Positions 25,566 to 34,241 of a DNA stretch of 64,000 nucleotides are shown in pieces. The notes beneath the pieces are model-generated. The model did not search any database. It saw only the letters and a program-made list of their open reading frames with translations, and was not told the origin of the DNA. The stretch is from JBDUDK01 sp040002995. Its GTDB lineage: Bacteria; Actinomycetota; Acidimicrobiia; Acidimicrobiales; Ilumatobacteraceae. The stretch is from contig JBDUDK010000142.1 of NCBI GenBank assembly GCA_040002995.1, positions 38,397 through 102,396 of the forward strand, in the 5' to 3' direction. Positions within the stretch are counted from its first letter, which is position 1. Each line of letters starts with the position of its first letter. The position numbers and the translations under genes were made by a program.

Positions 25566-26924
25566 GTGGAGCGCCGCATCTTCGGACTCGAGAACGAATA
25601 CGGCGTCACGTGCACCCTTCGGGGGCAGCGGCGGCTGAGTCCCGATGAGGTGGCTCGCTACCTGTTTCGGCGGGTCGTGTCGTGGGGACGGAGCTCCAAC
25701 GTATTCCTGGCCAACGGTGCCCGGCTCTACCTCGACGTCGGATCCCACCCGGAGTACGCCACGCCGGAATGCGACTCGATCTACGACCTCGTCGTGCACG
25801 ACAAGGCCGGCGAGCGCATCCTCGAGGGTCTTCTCACCGGTGCCGAGCAGCGGCTCCGGGAGGAGGGCATTCGGGGCGTCATCTACCTCTTCAAAAACAA
25901 CACCGACTCTGCGGGCAATAGCTACGGCTGCCACGAGAACTACTGCACGAGCCGGCGCGACGATTTCGCCCACTACGCCGAAGTCCTCATCCCGTTCCTC
26001 GTCACGCGCCAGATCTACGCGGGGGCGGGAAAGGTGCTCCAAACCGCACGCGGCGCGATCTTCTCGATCGCCCAGCGCGCCGAGCACATCTGGGAGGGCG
26101 TTTCCTCGGCCACCACCCGAAGCCGCCCGATCATCAATACACGCGACGAGCCCCACGCCGACGCGGAGCGCTACCGACGGCTCCACGTGATCGTCGGCGA
26201 CTCCAACATGAGCGAGTACACCACCTTCCTCAAGGTTGGTTCGTGTGCCGTCCTGCTGCGCATGCTCGAAGACCCTTCGGTCGTCCTGCGCGACATGACA
26301 CTCGAAAACCCGATCAGGGCCATCCGCGAGATCAGTCACGACATGACCTGTCGCCGCAAGGTGCGTCTGGCCAACGGTCGCGAGCTGTCGGCGCTCGACA
26401 TCCAGCGTGAGTACCTCGACCGCGCCCTGCGCTACGCCGATGCCAAGGGCCTGCCTCCGCTTGAGGATCAGGCGCTGCATATGTGGGAACACTGCATGAC
26501 CATGATCGAGGACGACCCGTTGAAGCTCGAGCGCGAGATCGACTGGGTGATCAAGTACCGCCTCCTCGAGGCCTACCGCGAGAAGCACCAGCTCACGCTC
26601 GCCGATCCGAAGATCGCCCTGATGGATCTGCAGTATCACGACGTCAATCGCGAACGCAGCGTGTTCTACAAGCTGCAGTCCCACAACATGGTCGAACGGA
26701 TGTGCACCGACGCCGACATCGAAACCGCGATCGAGACCCCACCCCAGACCACACGGGCCCGACTCCGCGGCGAGTTCATAAAGCGGGCCAAAGAGAAGCG
26801 CCGTGACTACACCGTCGACTGGGTCCACCTGAAGCTGAACGACCAGGCGCAGCGGACCGTGCTCTGTAAGGATCCGTTCAAGTCACGCGACGAGCGGGTC
26901 GAGAAGCTCATCGCCTCACTCTGA
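25566..26924 (+). CDS. pafA: Pup--protein ligase PafA
   Basis: Attaches deamidated Pup to substrate lysines via a phospho-Pup intermediate. GTG 25566 gives VERRIFGLENEYGVTC and 452 residues, the usual PafA length; the frame is open 48 bases upstream but is not needed. Seen: LSPDEVARYLFRRVVSWGRS, the catalytic Asp57 in YLDVGSHPEYATPEC, KNNTDSAGNSYGCHENY and INTRDEPHAD. It lacks the Dop insertion. It is separated from prcA by the antisense DUF2007 gene, so it needs its own promoter, probably within 25146-25565. Confidence 0.96.
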   Translation: MERRIFGLENEYGVTCTLRGQRRLSPDEVARYLFRRVVSWGRSSNVFLANGARLYLDVGSHPEYATPECDSIYDLVVHDKAGERILEGLLTGAEQRLREEGIRGVIYLFKNNTDSAGNSYGCHENYCTSRRDDFAHYAEVLIPFLVTRQIYAGAGKVLQTARGAIFSIAQRAEHIWEGVSSATTRSRPIINTRDEPHADAERYRRLHVIVGDSNMSEYTTFLKVGSCAVLLRMLEDPSVVLRDMTLENPIRAIREISHDMTCRRKVRLANGRELSALDIQREYLDRALRYADAKGLPPLEDQALHMWEHCMTMIEDDPLKLEREIDWVIKYRLLEAYREKHQLTLADPKIALMDLQYHDVNRERSVFYKLQSHNMVERMCTDADIETAIETPPQTTRARLRGEFIKRAKEKRRDYTVDWVHLKLNDQAQRTVLCKDPFKSRDERVEKLIASL

Positions 26925-26992
26925 AGCATTCCGATGAACCTTTGTTCGCCCGACCTGTCGATCACCCGGGCGTTCGATATGGTTTCTTACGA

Positions 26993-27598
26993 ATGAGCGA
27001 CGTCGACGAGTCGACCATGCCCCTCGCCGACGAGATTGACGACTTCGACGAGGCGCCCCCCGCACGAAAGCCTCCGAGTCGCGCCCGCTCGACCATCGAG
27101 TGGATCGCCGTCGTCGGCGGCGCCCTCATTGTCGCGGTCATCATCCGCACCTTCTTCCTGGCCGCGTTCTACATCCCGTCACCCTCGATGGTGCCGACGC
27201 TTCAGGTGCACGACCGCGTCCTCGTCAACAAGCTGTCGTACAGCCTCCACCCGATTCATCGCGGCGACGTCGTCGTCTTTGAACGCCCGCCGGGGGAGAC
27301 CGATCCGAAAGTCAAAGACCTCATCAAGCGGGTCATCGGGTTACCCGGTGACACCCTCGAGTCTGTGGGCGGCGTCGTTTACGTGAACGGCAAGCCACTC
27401 ACGGAGCCCTATGTCGCGCCGCCCGGAACCACCGACAACCTAAACCGGCAAACAGTGCCGGCGGGCATGGTGTTCGTCATGGGCGACAACCGGGGCAACT
27501 CGCACGACAGTCGCGCGTTCGGAGCCATCGACGAGAACCTCATCGTGGGCCGGGCGTTCGTCCTCGTGTGGCCGTTGAGCCACCTCGGCTGGCTTTAG
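26993..27598 (+). CDS. lepB: Signal peptidase I
   Basis: Membrane serine/lysine protease that removes signal peptides. 201 residues: acidic cytoplasmic N-terminus, one membrane helix (VVGGALIVAVIIRTFFLAAF), catalytic Ser65 in PSPSMVPTL, general-base Lys112 in KRVIGLPGD, and MGDNRGNSHDSRAFG near the C-terminus. ATG 26993 is chosen over the upstream ATG because the acidic N-terminus then fits the family. The stop overlaps the GDPD stop (tail-to-tail). Confidence 0.95.
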   Translation: MSDVDESTMPLADEIDDFDEAPPARKPPSRARSTIEWIAVVGGALIVAVIIRTFFLAAFYIPSPSMVPTLQVHDRVLVNKLSYSLHPIHRGDVVVFERPPGETDPKVKDLIKRVIGLPGDTLESVGGVVYVNGKPLTEPYVAPPGTTDNLNRQTVPAGMVFVMGDNRGNSHDSRAFGAIDENLIVGRAFVLVWPLSHLGWL

Positions 27599-28314
27599 CT
27601 CATCTCGTCGTCGATCGCGACGGTCATGCGATCGACCCAGTCGCTGAATACTCCGTCGAGCCCCATGCGGATGCCCTCGCGTATGAGACGTTCGTGTTGA
27701 AGGTCCCAGCCGAGGCAGAACCGATCGAAGCGATGAAAGAGCGTTGTGAGCCCTCCGGTCCAGTCGCTGTAGTGGAGGTTGATCGCGTCGACCTTGTTTT
27801 CGGCCAAGGTCGCCGCCCTGCGCTCCGGGCCTTCGCGGATGCGCGCTAAACGAGTCGAGTCGACGAGACGGATGTCGGAGTCGAGTTCGCGCAAACTCGC
27901 GACGAACGTCCAGTCGTGGTGGCACAGCCACAGGCGGCCGGCCATCGAAGGATCAGCCGCCCGCGTCACGTTGATCACCTCGCGCGCCACGGCGGCGTCC
28001 TTGAGGTCGAGAGAGAGTTCGTAGTCAGTGCCGCACGCCGCGTAGAGATCGGCGAGGCTCGGAATATGCGTCGGTAAATCGGCACGGCGAAACGTCGAGA
28101 TCGCACGCGTGCGCATCCCTCTGCGGACGACGCCGTCGTGGTCGAGTACGGCGACGCCATCGGCGGTCAACCACACATCGCTCTCGAGACCGGTCGCACC
28201 GAGACGGAGCGCCAGCGCGAACGATTCGATCGTGTTCTCGCGGCTGTGGGCCCGCGCACCTCTGTGCGCGAAGCCGATTGGTGGGACGCGCTTTGCCGGT
28301 ATTCGCTGCTGCAC
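27595..28314 (-). CDS. Glycerophosphodiester phosphodiesterase
   Basis: Hydrolyses glycerophosphodiesters to glycerol 3-phosphate and an alcohol. The signature HRGARAHSRENTIESF, the metal ligands in ESDVWLTADG and the catalytic HDG are present. No signal peptide is seen, so a cytosolic enzyme is likely. The start is uncertain: GTG 28314 places the protein 12 residues before the HRG motif; TTG 28341, preceded by AAGGAAG, and GTG 28368 are alternatives. Overlaps the lepB stop by 4 bases, convergently. Confidence 0.88.
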   Translation of the reverse strand: MQQRIPAKRVPPIGFAHRGARAHSRENTIESFALALRLGATGLESDVWLTADGVAVLDHDGVVRRGMRTRAISTFRRADLPTHIPSLADLYAACGTDYELSLDLKDAAVAREVINVTRAADPSMAGRLWLCHHDWTFVASLRELDSDIRLVDSTRLARIREGPERRAATLAENKVDAINLHYSDWTGGLTTLFHRFDRFCLGWDLQHERLIREGIRMGLDGVFSDWVDRMTVAIDDEMS

Positions 28315-28412
28315 GATGCAATCTTGACAAAACCGAGTCAATCGCTTCCTTAAGAGCGGTGTGGTCACCTCCGATTTCGTAAGTACCCACCGGGACAGGC
28401 GGAGAGGAACCG

Positions 28413-28733
28413 ATGGCAATCATCCGAGCAACATGTGGCGAATGCGGCGACGTGGAGATGACCACGGCCGACGTCTGGGTACGCGTTTCAGACGGCGAGA
28501 GCGGCACGTATTCGTTCACGTGCCCGTCGTGCCAGTCGATCGTGACCAAGCACGCGGAGCCCCACATCGTCGAACTTCTGGTTTCGTCGGGCGTACGGTG
28601 CGAGGCCTGGCGGCCACCGCTCGAGGTCCACGGCCGCCCTGGCGGACCGCCGATAAATCACGACGACCTCATCGATTTCCATCATCTGCTCGATCGGCCC
28701 GACTGGTTCGAGCGCCTCACCGCCAAACGCTGA
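28413..28733 (+). CDS. Small zinc-ribbon protein of unknown function
   Basis: 106 residues with CxxC at Cys8/Cys11 and Cys37/Cys40 (ATCGECG, TCPSCQ), a four-cysteine zinc ribbon. The C-terminal half ends DDLIDFHHLLDRPDWFERL, a probable amphipathic helix. ATG 28413 is preceded by AGAGGAACCG. It is the first gene of a run leading into tatB-tatC. Regulation- or RNA-related roles are guesses; no family is recognised. Confidence 0.75.
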   Translation: MAIIRATCGECGDVEMTTADVWVRVSDGESGTYSFTCPSCQSIVTKHAEPHIVELLVSSGVRCEAWRPPLEVHGRPGGPPINHDDLIDFHHLLDRPDWFERLTAKR

Positions 28734-28796
28734 GAGCGGCCGGCGGCCCGGCTCCTCGCCCGGAAGCCGAGTCGGCCCCGCCCTACACTGCCCGCC

Positions 28797-29153
28797 GTGT
28801 TCAACATCGGTGCCGGCGAGTTCTTGGTGATCTTGGTGATCGCCCTCGTTGTGCTCGGACCCGAACGCTTACCCGAGGCCATCCGCAAGGTGGGCCAGGT
28901 GATGGGTGAGCTGCGCAAGCTGTCGGCCGGTTTCCAAGACGAGCTCAGAGACGCGATGAACGAGCCACTCGAGGAGATGCGCAGCACCGTCGACATGGTG
29001 CGTAACCCATTCCGCGACGGCGAGGAGCCCGCATCGCAAACGACCGAGGCGCCCCCTGTCGAACCCGCGCCGACCTCGCCTCCCATCGAAGTCCGGCCTC
29101 CCGCTGATACCGGCGTCGAACCACCATCGGGCTCGAGCCCGCTCAGCAGCTGA
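28797..29153 (+). CDS. tatB: Twin-arginine translocase subunit TatB
   Basis: Membrane component of the Tat export receptor. 118 residues: MFNIGAGEFLVILVIALVVLGPERLPEA, with the short N-terminal membrane helix and the GPERLP hinge of TatB, then a long amphipathic helix (KVGQVMGELRKLSAGFQDELR) and a Pro/Glu/Thr-rich tail. TatA and TatB are similar; the length of the amphipathic helix and the motif favour TatB. Start GTG 28797; tatC follows 6 bases later. Confidence 0.9.
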   Translation: MFNIGAGEFLVILVIALVVLGPERLPEAIRKVGQVMGELRKLSAGFQDELRDAMNEPLEEMRSTVDMVRNPFRDGEEPASQTTEAPPVEPAPTSPPIEVRPPADTGVEPPSGSSPLSS

Positions 29154-29159
29154 TCGCTG

Positions 29160-29960
29160 ATGCTCGGTCGCCGCAGCAAGCCCAAACGCGTCGTGCGCAC
29201 GCCCGACGACCGGATGACGCTCATCGAGCATCTGGCCGAGCTACGCACCCGAATCATCAAGATCGCGCTGACCTTGGCCGTGGCCACCACCGTTGTGTTT
29301 TTCGCGTTCGAACCGATCCAGCGCTGGTTTGCCGGTCCATACAAGGACCTCTGCAAGATGAAGAAGAACCAGTTGAAGTGCCCGACGGTCGGGACATTCA
29401 TCGTCACCGATCCGCTCGAGGGCTTCGGGGTGCGATTGAAGGTGGCCGGTTACGGCGGCTTGATCATCGCTCTACCGGTGGTGCTGTGGCAGCTGTGGCA
29501 GTTCATCGTGCCCGGCCTGCACAAGAACGAGAAGAAGTACGCGGTGCCGTTCTTGCTGTCGTCGCTGGCGTTGTTCGCGTCGGGGGCCGCTATTGCATGG
29601 CTCATCTTCCCCAAGGCGCTCGATTTTCTCGTGAGCTACTCAGGCGACGTCCAGCCCCTCTTCTCGCAGAGCAAGTACATCTCTCTCATCATCTTGTTGA
29701 TGATCGGCTTTGGGATCGGGTTCCTGTTCCCCGTCGTACTCGTGGCGCTCGAACTCATCGGCGCGGTCACGCCGCAACGGCTCGCGAAGTCGCGGCGCGG
29801 GGCGATTGTGTCGATCTTTGTCGTGGTGGCGGTGGCCACACCGAGCGGCGATCCGTACAGCCTTATCGCCCTCGCGGTGCCGATGTGCGTCTTCTACGAG
29901 GCGTCGATCATCATCGGGAAAATCGCCCAGCGCCGCAAGAAGACCACCGCCGCCGCTTGA
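29160..29960 (+). CDS. tatC: Twin-arginine translocase subunit TatC
   Basis: Polytopic core of the Tat receptor that recognises the twin-arginine signal. 266 residues, about six membrane helices. Seen: MTLIEHLAELRTRI at the cytoplasmic N-terminus, DPLEGFGVRLKVAGYGGL (first periplasmic-loop region) and PVVLWQLWQFIVPGLHKNEKK. tatB-tatC followed by a HelY-type helicase is a common actinobacterial order. Confidence 0.97.
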   Translation: MLGRRSKPKRVVRTPDDRMTLIEHLAELRTRIIKIALTLAVATTVVFFAFEPIQRWFAGPYKDLCKMKKNQLKCPTVGTFIVTDPLEGFGVRLKVAGYGGLIIALPVVLWQLWQFIVPGLHKNEKKYAVPFLLSSLALFASGAAIAWLIFPKALDFLVSYSGDVQPLFSQSKYISLIILLMIGFGIGFLFPVVLVALELIGAVTPQRLAKSRRGAIVSIFVVVAVATPSGDPYSLIALAVPMCVFYEASIIIGKIAQRRKKTTAAA

Positions 29961-29979
29961 ATTCGGCCACACTTTGACC

Positions 29980-32601
29980 GTGGCGCATGACCGGGCCGGC
30001 TTGCTCGCCGGGTACCCGTTCACTCTCGACCCCTTCCAGGAACGGGCCCTCGACGCGCTCGACGCCGGTCAGTCCGTGCTGGTAGCGGCGCCCACGGGCT
30101 CGGGCAAGACGGTGGTCGCCGAATACGCCGTCGCCCGGGCGTTGGCGGAGGGTCGTCGGGCGTTTTACACGACGCCCATCAAGGCTCTGTCGAACCAGAA
30201 GTACGCCGATCTCTGCCGCCGTCACGGGAGCGAGACGGTCGGGCTGCTCACGGGCGACAACGCCATTAACGGGGACGCGCCGGTGGTGGTCATGACCACC
30301 GAAGTGCTGCGCAACATGATTTACGCCCACGCGCCTGGCCTCGCGCGTCTGGCCTGCGTCGTGCTCGACGAGGTGCACTTCCTGCAGGACACCTACCGCG
30401 GTCCGGTGTGGGAAGAGGTGATCGTGCACCTGCCGGCGCGCGTCCGACTGGTGTGCCTTTCGGCCACGGTCTCCAACGCGGAGGAGCTTGCGGAGTGGAT
30501 GACCACGGTGCGCGGGCCTACCGCGGTGATCATCGAGGAGCGCCGCCCTGTCGAGCTCCAGAACCTCTATATGATCGACGACCGCTCGGCCGAGAAGCTG
30601 TTGCTGCTGCCGACCCTCGTCGACGGACGACCTAACCCGCTGGCGGTACGGCTCGACGCCGAATCCGTCCGTGCCGGAGAGGGCGCCCAGTGGCGCACAA
30701 GGGGACGTAGACGGCTCTCGACACCGCGCCGTCTCGAGGTGATCGAGCGGCTCGAAGCTGAGGCGATGCTGCCGGCTATCTACTTCCTGTTCAGCCGGGC
30801 GGGCTGCACCGAGGCGGCCGAGCATTGCATCGACTCGCATGTTCGCCTCACCACCGCGGTCGAACGAGACCGCATCCGGGAGATCGTCGACGAGCGTCTG
30901 TCGGCTATCGACGACCGTGATTTGGCCGTACTCGGTTACGGAAAATTCCTCGCCGGTCTCGAGGCAGGTGTCGCGGCGCACCACGCCGGCATGGTGCCGC
31001 CGTTCAAGGAGACCGTGGAGGCCTGTTTCGTCGAGGGTCTGGTGAAGGTCGTGTTCGCGACGGAGACATTGGCCGTAGGCATCAACATGCCGGCGCGCAC
31101 GGTCGTCATCGAGAAACTGTCGAAGTTCACCGGCGAACACCACCAGTTCCTGACCCCTGGCGAGTACACGCAGCTCACCGGTCGCGCGGGCCGGCGCGGC
31201 ATCGACACAGTCGGGCACGCGGTCGTCCTCTGGTCGCCCTTCGTGCCCTTTGACCAAGTCGCCGCATTGGCGTCGAGCCGGTCGTTCGCGTTGCATTCGG
31301 CTTTTCGCCCGACGTACAACATGGCGGCCAACCTCGTGCGGTCCTATCCCGCCGAGCAGGCGCACCACCTGCTCAACCTGTCGTTCGCGCAGTTCCAGGC
31401 CGACCGCGAGGTCGTGCGCCTCGAAGCTCGCCTCGAACGCCGCCAAGGGGTGCTGGCCGATTTGCGAGTCGCCGCCCGCAGCCCTTTTGGCGATGTCGAC
31501 GAGTACCGCAGGCTCGTACCTCGAACCGCCCGCAGGGCCGCCACGAGCGAGCGCGGTCAGGAAGCGTTCGTCGACGCCGCACTCGCAACGTTGCGACCCG
31601 GCGATGTCGTGATGCTCGACTCCGGAAAGCACGCTGGTCGCGTAGCGGTGCTCACGACCGCGAGCCGCAAGAACGGGGGCATGAAGATCCGTGTGATCAC
31701 CCCGAACCGGGTGCAGGTGCCACTGTCAGCCGCAGACTTCGAGACCCCACCGAAAGTCGTCGGCCATGTCGATCTCCCCACGCCGTTCGCACCCAACCGC
31801 CAGGGCTTCCAGCGCGAAGTCGCGCGATTGCTCGAGAAGGCCCGGCTGTCGCCTCGCGATAGCGCACCCGCGGCGGCCCGCAAGGCCGCCGCGCTCCAGC
31901 ATCCTGTAGCGGCCGACCCCGAGTTGTCGTCGCGTTTGCGGGCGGCCACCCAGGCCGATCGTGTGCAGCGTGAGGTCGACGAATTGCGTGAGCGGGTGAA
32001 ACGTCGCAGTGAGTCGCTGGCGCGGCGGTTCGATCGCGTCCTGCGCATTCTCGGCGCGTGGGGTTATCTCGAAGGGTGGGCGCTCACGGAGGCCGGTGAT
32101 CGGCTGGCCCGGCTCTTCCACGAGAGCGATCTACTTGTGGTCGAAGCCCTCGAGCGGGGATTGCTCGACGGCGTCGATCCGGCCACGATGGCCGCGCTCG
32201 TCTCTGTCTTCGTGTACGAGCACCGCAGTCCCGAGCCTCCGCCGGCTCCCTGGTTTCCGTCCCTGGTGGCTCGCAAACGTTGGGACGCCGTGCATGCGTT
32301 GGCCCATGAACTCAACGCCGTCGAGGACGAGGCCGGCCTGCCGCTCACCCGACCGCCCGACCCGACGTTCGCCGCTGTGGCGTTCGCGTGGGCGGCGGGA
32401 GAGGCGTTCGCCGACGTGGTCGAAGAGGAAGAACTCTCCGGAGGCGACTTCGTACGCACGGTCAAGCAGCTGATCGACCTCCTGCGCCAGATCGCCGACG
32501 TCGCCGCGAATGAAGCGACCCGACGCACGGCTCGGCTCGCTGCCGACAAGTTGTTTCGCGGCGTGGTTGCCGCTTCGAGTTCGCTCGGCGCCGTGCCGTG
32601 A
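29980..32601 (+). CDS. helY: HelY/Ski2-like DEVH-box superfamily 2 helicase
   Basis: 873-residue RNA/DNA helicase of the Ski2/Mtr4 type. N-terminal RecA domain with APTGSGKT (37-44), TTPIKALSNQKY (motif Ia), DEVH (130-133) and CLSATVSN (motif III); the second RecA domain has AAHHAGMVPPFKE, FATETLAVGINMPARTVV and QLTGRAGRRG (motif VI). A long helical C-terminal region follows, as in Mycobacterium HelY. GTG 29980 is chosen; an open frame upstream lies inside tatC. The next gene starts in its stop codon. Confidence 0.94.
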   Translation: MAHDRAGLLAGYPFTLDPFQERALDALDAGQSVLVAAPTGSGKTVVAEYAVARALAEGRRAFYTTPIKALSNQKYADLCRRHGSETVGLLTGDNAINGDAPVVVMTTEVLRNMIYAHAPGLARLACVVLDEVHFLQDTYRGPVWEEVIVHLPARVRLVCLSATVSNAEELAEWMTTVRGPTAVIIEERRPVELQNLYMIDDRSAEKLLLLPTLVDGRPNPLAVRLDAESVRAGEGAQWRTRGRRRLSTPRRLEVIERLEAEAMLPAIYFLFSRAGCTEAAEHCIDSHVRLTTAVERDRIREIVDERLSAIDDRDLAVLGYGKFLAGLEAGVAAHHAGMVPPFKETVEACFVEGLVKVVFATETLAVGINMPARTVVIEKLSKFTGEHHQFLTPGEYTQLTGRAGRRGIDTVGHAVVLWSPFVPFDQVAALASSRSFALHSAFRPTYNMAANLVRSYPAEQAHHLLNLSFAQFQADREVVRLEARLERRQGVLADLRVAARSPFGDVDEYRRLVPRTARRAATSERGQEAFVDAALATLRPGDVVMLDSGKHAGRVAVLTTASRKNGGMKIRVITPNRVQVPLSAADFETPPKVVGHVDLPTPFAPNRQGFQREVARLLEKARLSPRDSAPAAARKAAALQHPVAADPELSSRLRAATQADRVQREVDELRERVKRRSESLARRFDRVLRILGAWGYLEGWALTEAGDRLARLFHESDLLVVEALERGLLDGVDPATMAALVSVFVYEHRSPEPPPAPWFPSLVARKRWDAVHALAHELNAVEDEAGLPLTRPPDPTFAAVAFAWAAGEAFADVVEEEELSGGDFVRTVKQLIDLLRQIADVAANEATRRTARLAADKLFRGVVAASSSLGAVP

Positions 32602-33209
32602 CCATCGAGCGCGGCCGCCCATGGGGAGGCCCGGGCGTCTTGCCGGCCGACGGTGTTGTCGTGCGAACCGACGCCGAGGCCCGCGGTCTGGTGGAATCGG
32701 CCCGCCGCTCAGGAGCCGTGCTTCCCGTGCTCGGACTCCTCGGCGGTGATCTGGCGCGCTCCGTCGGAGCGACAGGCGACGCCGACCGTCTCCACGATGG
32801 TCGCGGTGTCGTGTTGCCGGTCGATCTTGTTTCAGTGCTGCTCGACGGACGCCAGCATTGGTTCGTTGCCCACCTCGTAGCGCGGCGGACGTGGTGGCGC
32901 GGTCGGATTGTCGCGGTGATGAACGCCCAGTGGCACGGCTCGTTCGACGTGGCTCCGAAAGCTCATCCGAACGATGGCCGTGTCGATGTGCTCGACGCCG
33001 AGATGCCGATCGGCGAGCGGCTCAAGGCTCGGAGACGCCTGCGCACGGGAACGCATGTCCCTCATCCAGCGATCAAGGAGCACCGCGTCGCGGCGTGGGC
33101 GGCGACGTTCGATCCCCCGCTCAACGTGTGGCTCGACGGTAAGCGCTGTGGCTCGGTGCGCGATCTCGCCGTGCGCGTCGAGCCCGACGCGCTCTCCGTC
33201 GTGGTGTAG
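32598..33209 (+). CDS. Small protein resembling a lipid-kinase C-terminal beta domain
   Basis: 203 residues starting GTG 32598, coupled to helY by GTGA. The C-terminal half (GRIVAVMNAQWHGSFDVAPK, then HPNDGRVDVLDAEM, VWLDGKRCGSVRDLAVRVEP and DALSVVV) resembles the C-terminal beta-sandwich of YegS/diacylglycerol-kinase-like proteins, and the N-terminal half could be a second part of that domain. The nucleotide-binding kinase domain (GGDGT motif) is absent, so it cannot be a kinase by itself. Assignment is by pattern only. Confidence 0.55.
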   Translation: MTIERGRPWGGPGVLPADGVVVRTDAEARGLVESARRSGAVLPVLGLLGGDLARSVGATGDADRLHDGRGVVLPVDLVSVLLDGRQHWFVAHLVARRTWWRGRIVAVMNAQWHGSFDVAPKAHPNDGRVDVLDAEMPIGERLKARRRLRTGTHVPHPAIKEHRVAAWAATFDPPLNVWLDGKRCGSVRDLAVRVEPDALSVVV

Positions 33210-33239
33210 CCGACGCTGTCCGATCGGTAGGGTCATGAG

Positions 33240-34232
33240 ATGCGCGCGTGGGTCCTCGACGAATCGCCTGGCCAGTACCGCTTGGGTGAAATCCCTGATC
33301 CGACGCCAGGACCCGGCGAGGTGCGGGTGCGGGTTGAGGCCAGCGCGCTGAACCACATGGATCTTTGGGTGACGCGCGGCATGCCCAAGCCGCCGTTGCC
33401 CCACGTACCGGGCTGCGATGTGGCCGGCGTGGTCGACGCTCTCGGCGCAGGCGTGACCGCGTTCGCGGTGGGCGACGAGGTCGTCATCAATCCCGGCGTA
33501 TCGCCACTAGCGGACATCGTCGCGCTCGGTAACGACAGCCCGATGGGTGACGGTTTCATGATCTACGGCGAGCATTGTTGGGGTGGGCACGCGACGTACG
33601 CGGTTGCGCCCGAGCGCAACGTCGTCGCCCGCCCGGCCGGACGAAGTTGGGAGGAGTGCGCGGCATACCCGCTCGCGTACCTCACGGCCTACCGCATGCT
33701 GCGCCGGGCCCGACTCACAGCCGGCGACACGCTTCTCGTCGTTGGCATCGGCTCGGGCGTCTCGAGCGCCGCGCTCGCACTCGGCATGACGATGGGCGCG
33801 CAGGTGTACGCCACGAGCCGCGCCGAGTCCAAGCGCACCGCTGCGGTGTCGATGGGTGCGGTCGCCGCGTTCGACTCGTCGGAGGCGCGTTGGCCGGTGC
33901 AGGCCGACGTGGTGGTCGAGAGCGTCGGCCCGGCCACTTGGGATCAATCCGTGCGCGCCCTGAAGAGCGGGGGACGGCTTGTGGTGTGCGGCGGGACGTC
34001 GGGCCCGAAGGTCGAACTCAACATCCCGCGGTTGTTCTTCAAGCAGTTCGAGATCATCGGCTCGACCATGGGGAGCTATCAGGAGTTCGCCGAGGTCACG
34101 GCGTTGGTCGCGCAGGGGCTGTCGGTCCACGTCGATCGAATCTTCGGTCTCGACGAGTACGACCGAGCGCTCGAGCGACTCGAGCAGGGTGAGCAACTCG
34201 GCAAGATCGTCCTACGCCACGAAGGCGCGTAA
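33240..34232 (+). CDS. Zinc-free MDR-family NAD(P)-dependent oxidoreductase
   Basis: 330-residue medium-chain dehydrogenase/reductase: GEVRVRVEASALNHMDLW, PGCDVAGVVDALGAGV, AYPLAYLTAYRML and a Rossmann segment TLLVVGIGSGVSSAALALGM. The four cysteines of the structural zinc loop of alcohol dehydrogenases are missing, so it is closer to quinone oxidoreductase-like members. The substrate is unknown. M20 amidohydrolase follows after 9 bases. Confidence 0.88.
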   Translation: MRAWVLDESPGQYRLGEIPDPTPGPGEVRVRVEASALNHMDLWVTRGMPKPPLPHVPGCDVAGVVDALGAGVTAFAVGDEVVINPGVSPLADIVALGNDSPMGDGFMIYGEHCWGGHATYAVAPERNVVARPAGRSWEECAAYPLAYLTAYRMLRRARLTAGDTLLVVGIGSGVSSAALALGMTMGAQVYATSRAESKRTAAVSMGAVAAFDSSEARWPVQADVVVESVGPATWDQSVRALKSGGRLVVCGGTSGPKVELNIPRLFFKQFEIIGSTMGSYQEFAEVTALVAQGLSVHVDRIFGLDEYDRALERLEQGEQLGKIVLRHEGA

Positions 34233-34241
34233 CGTCGCCCC

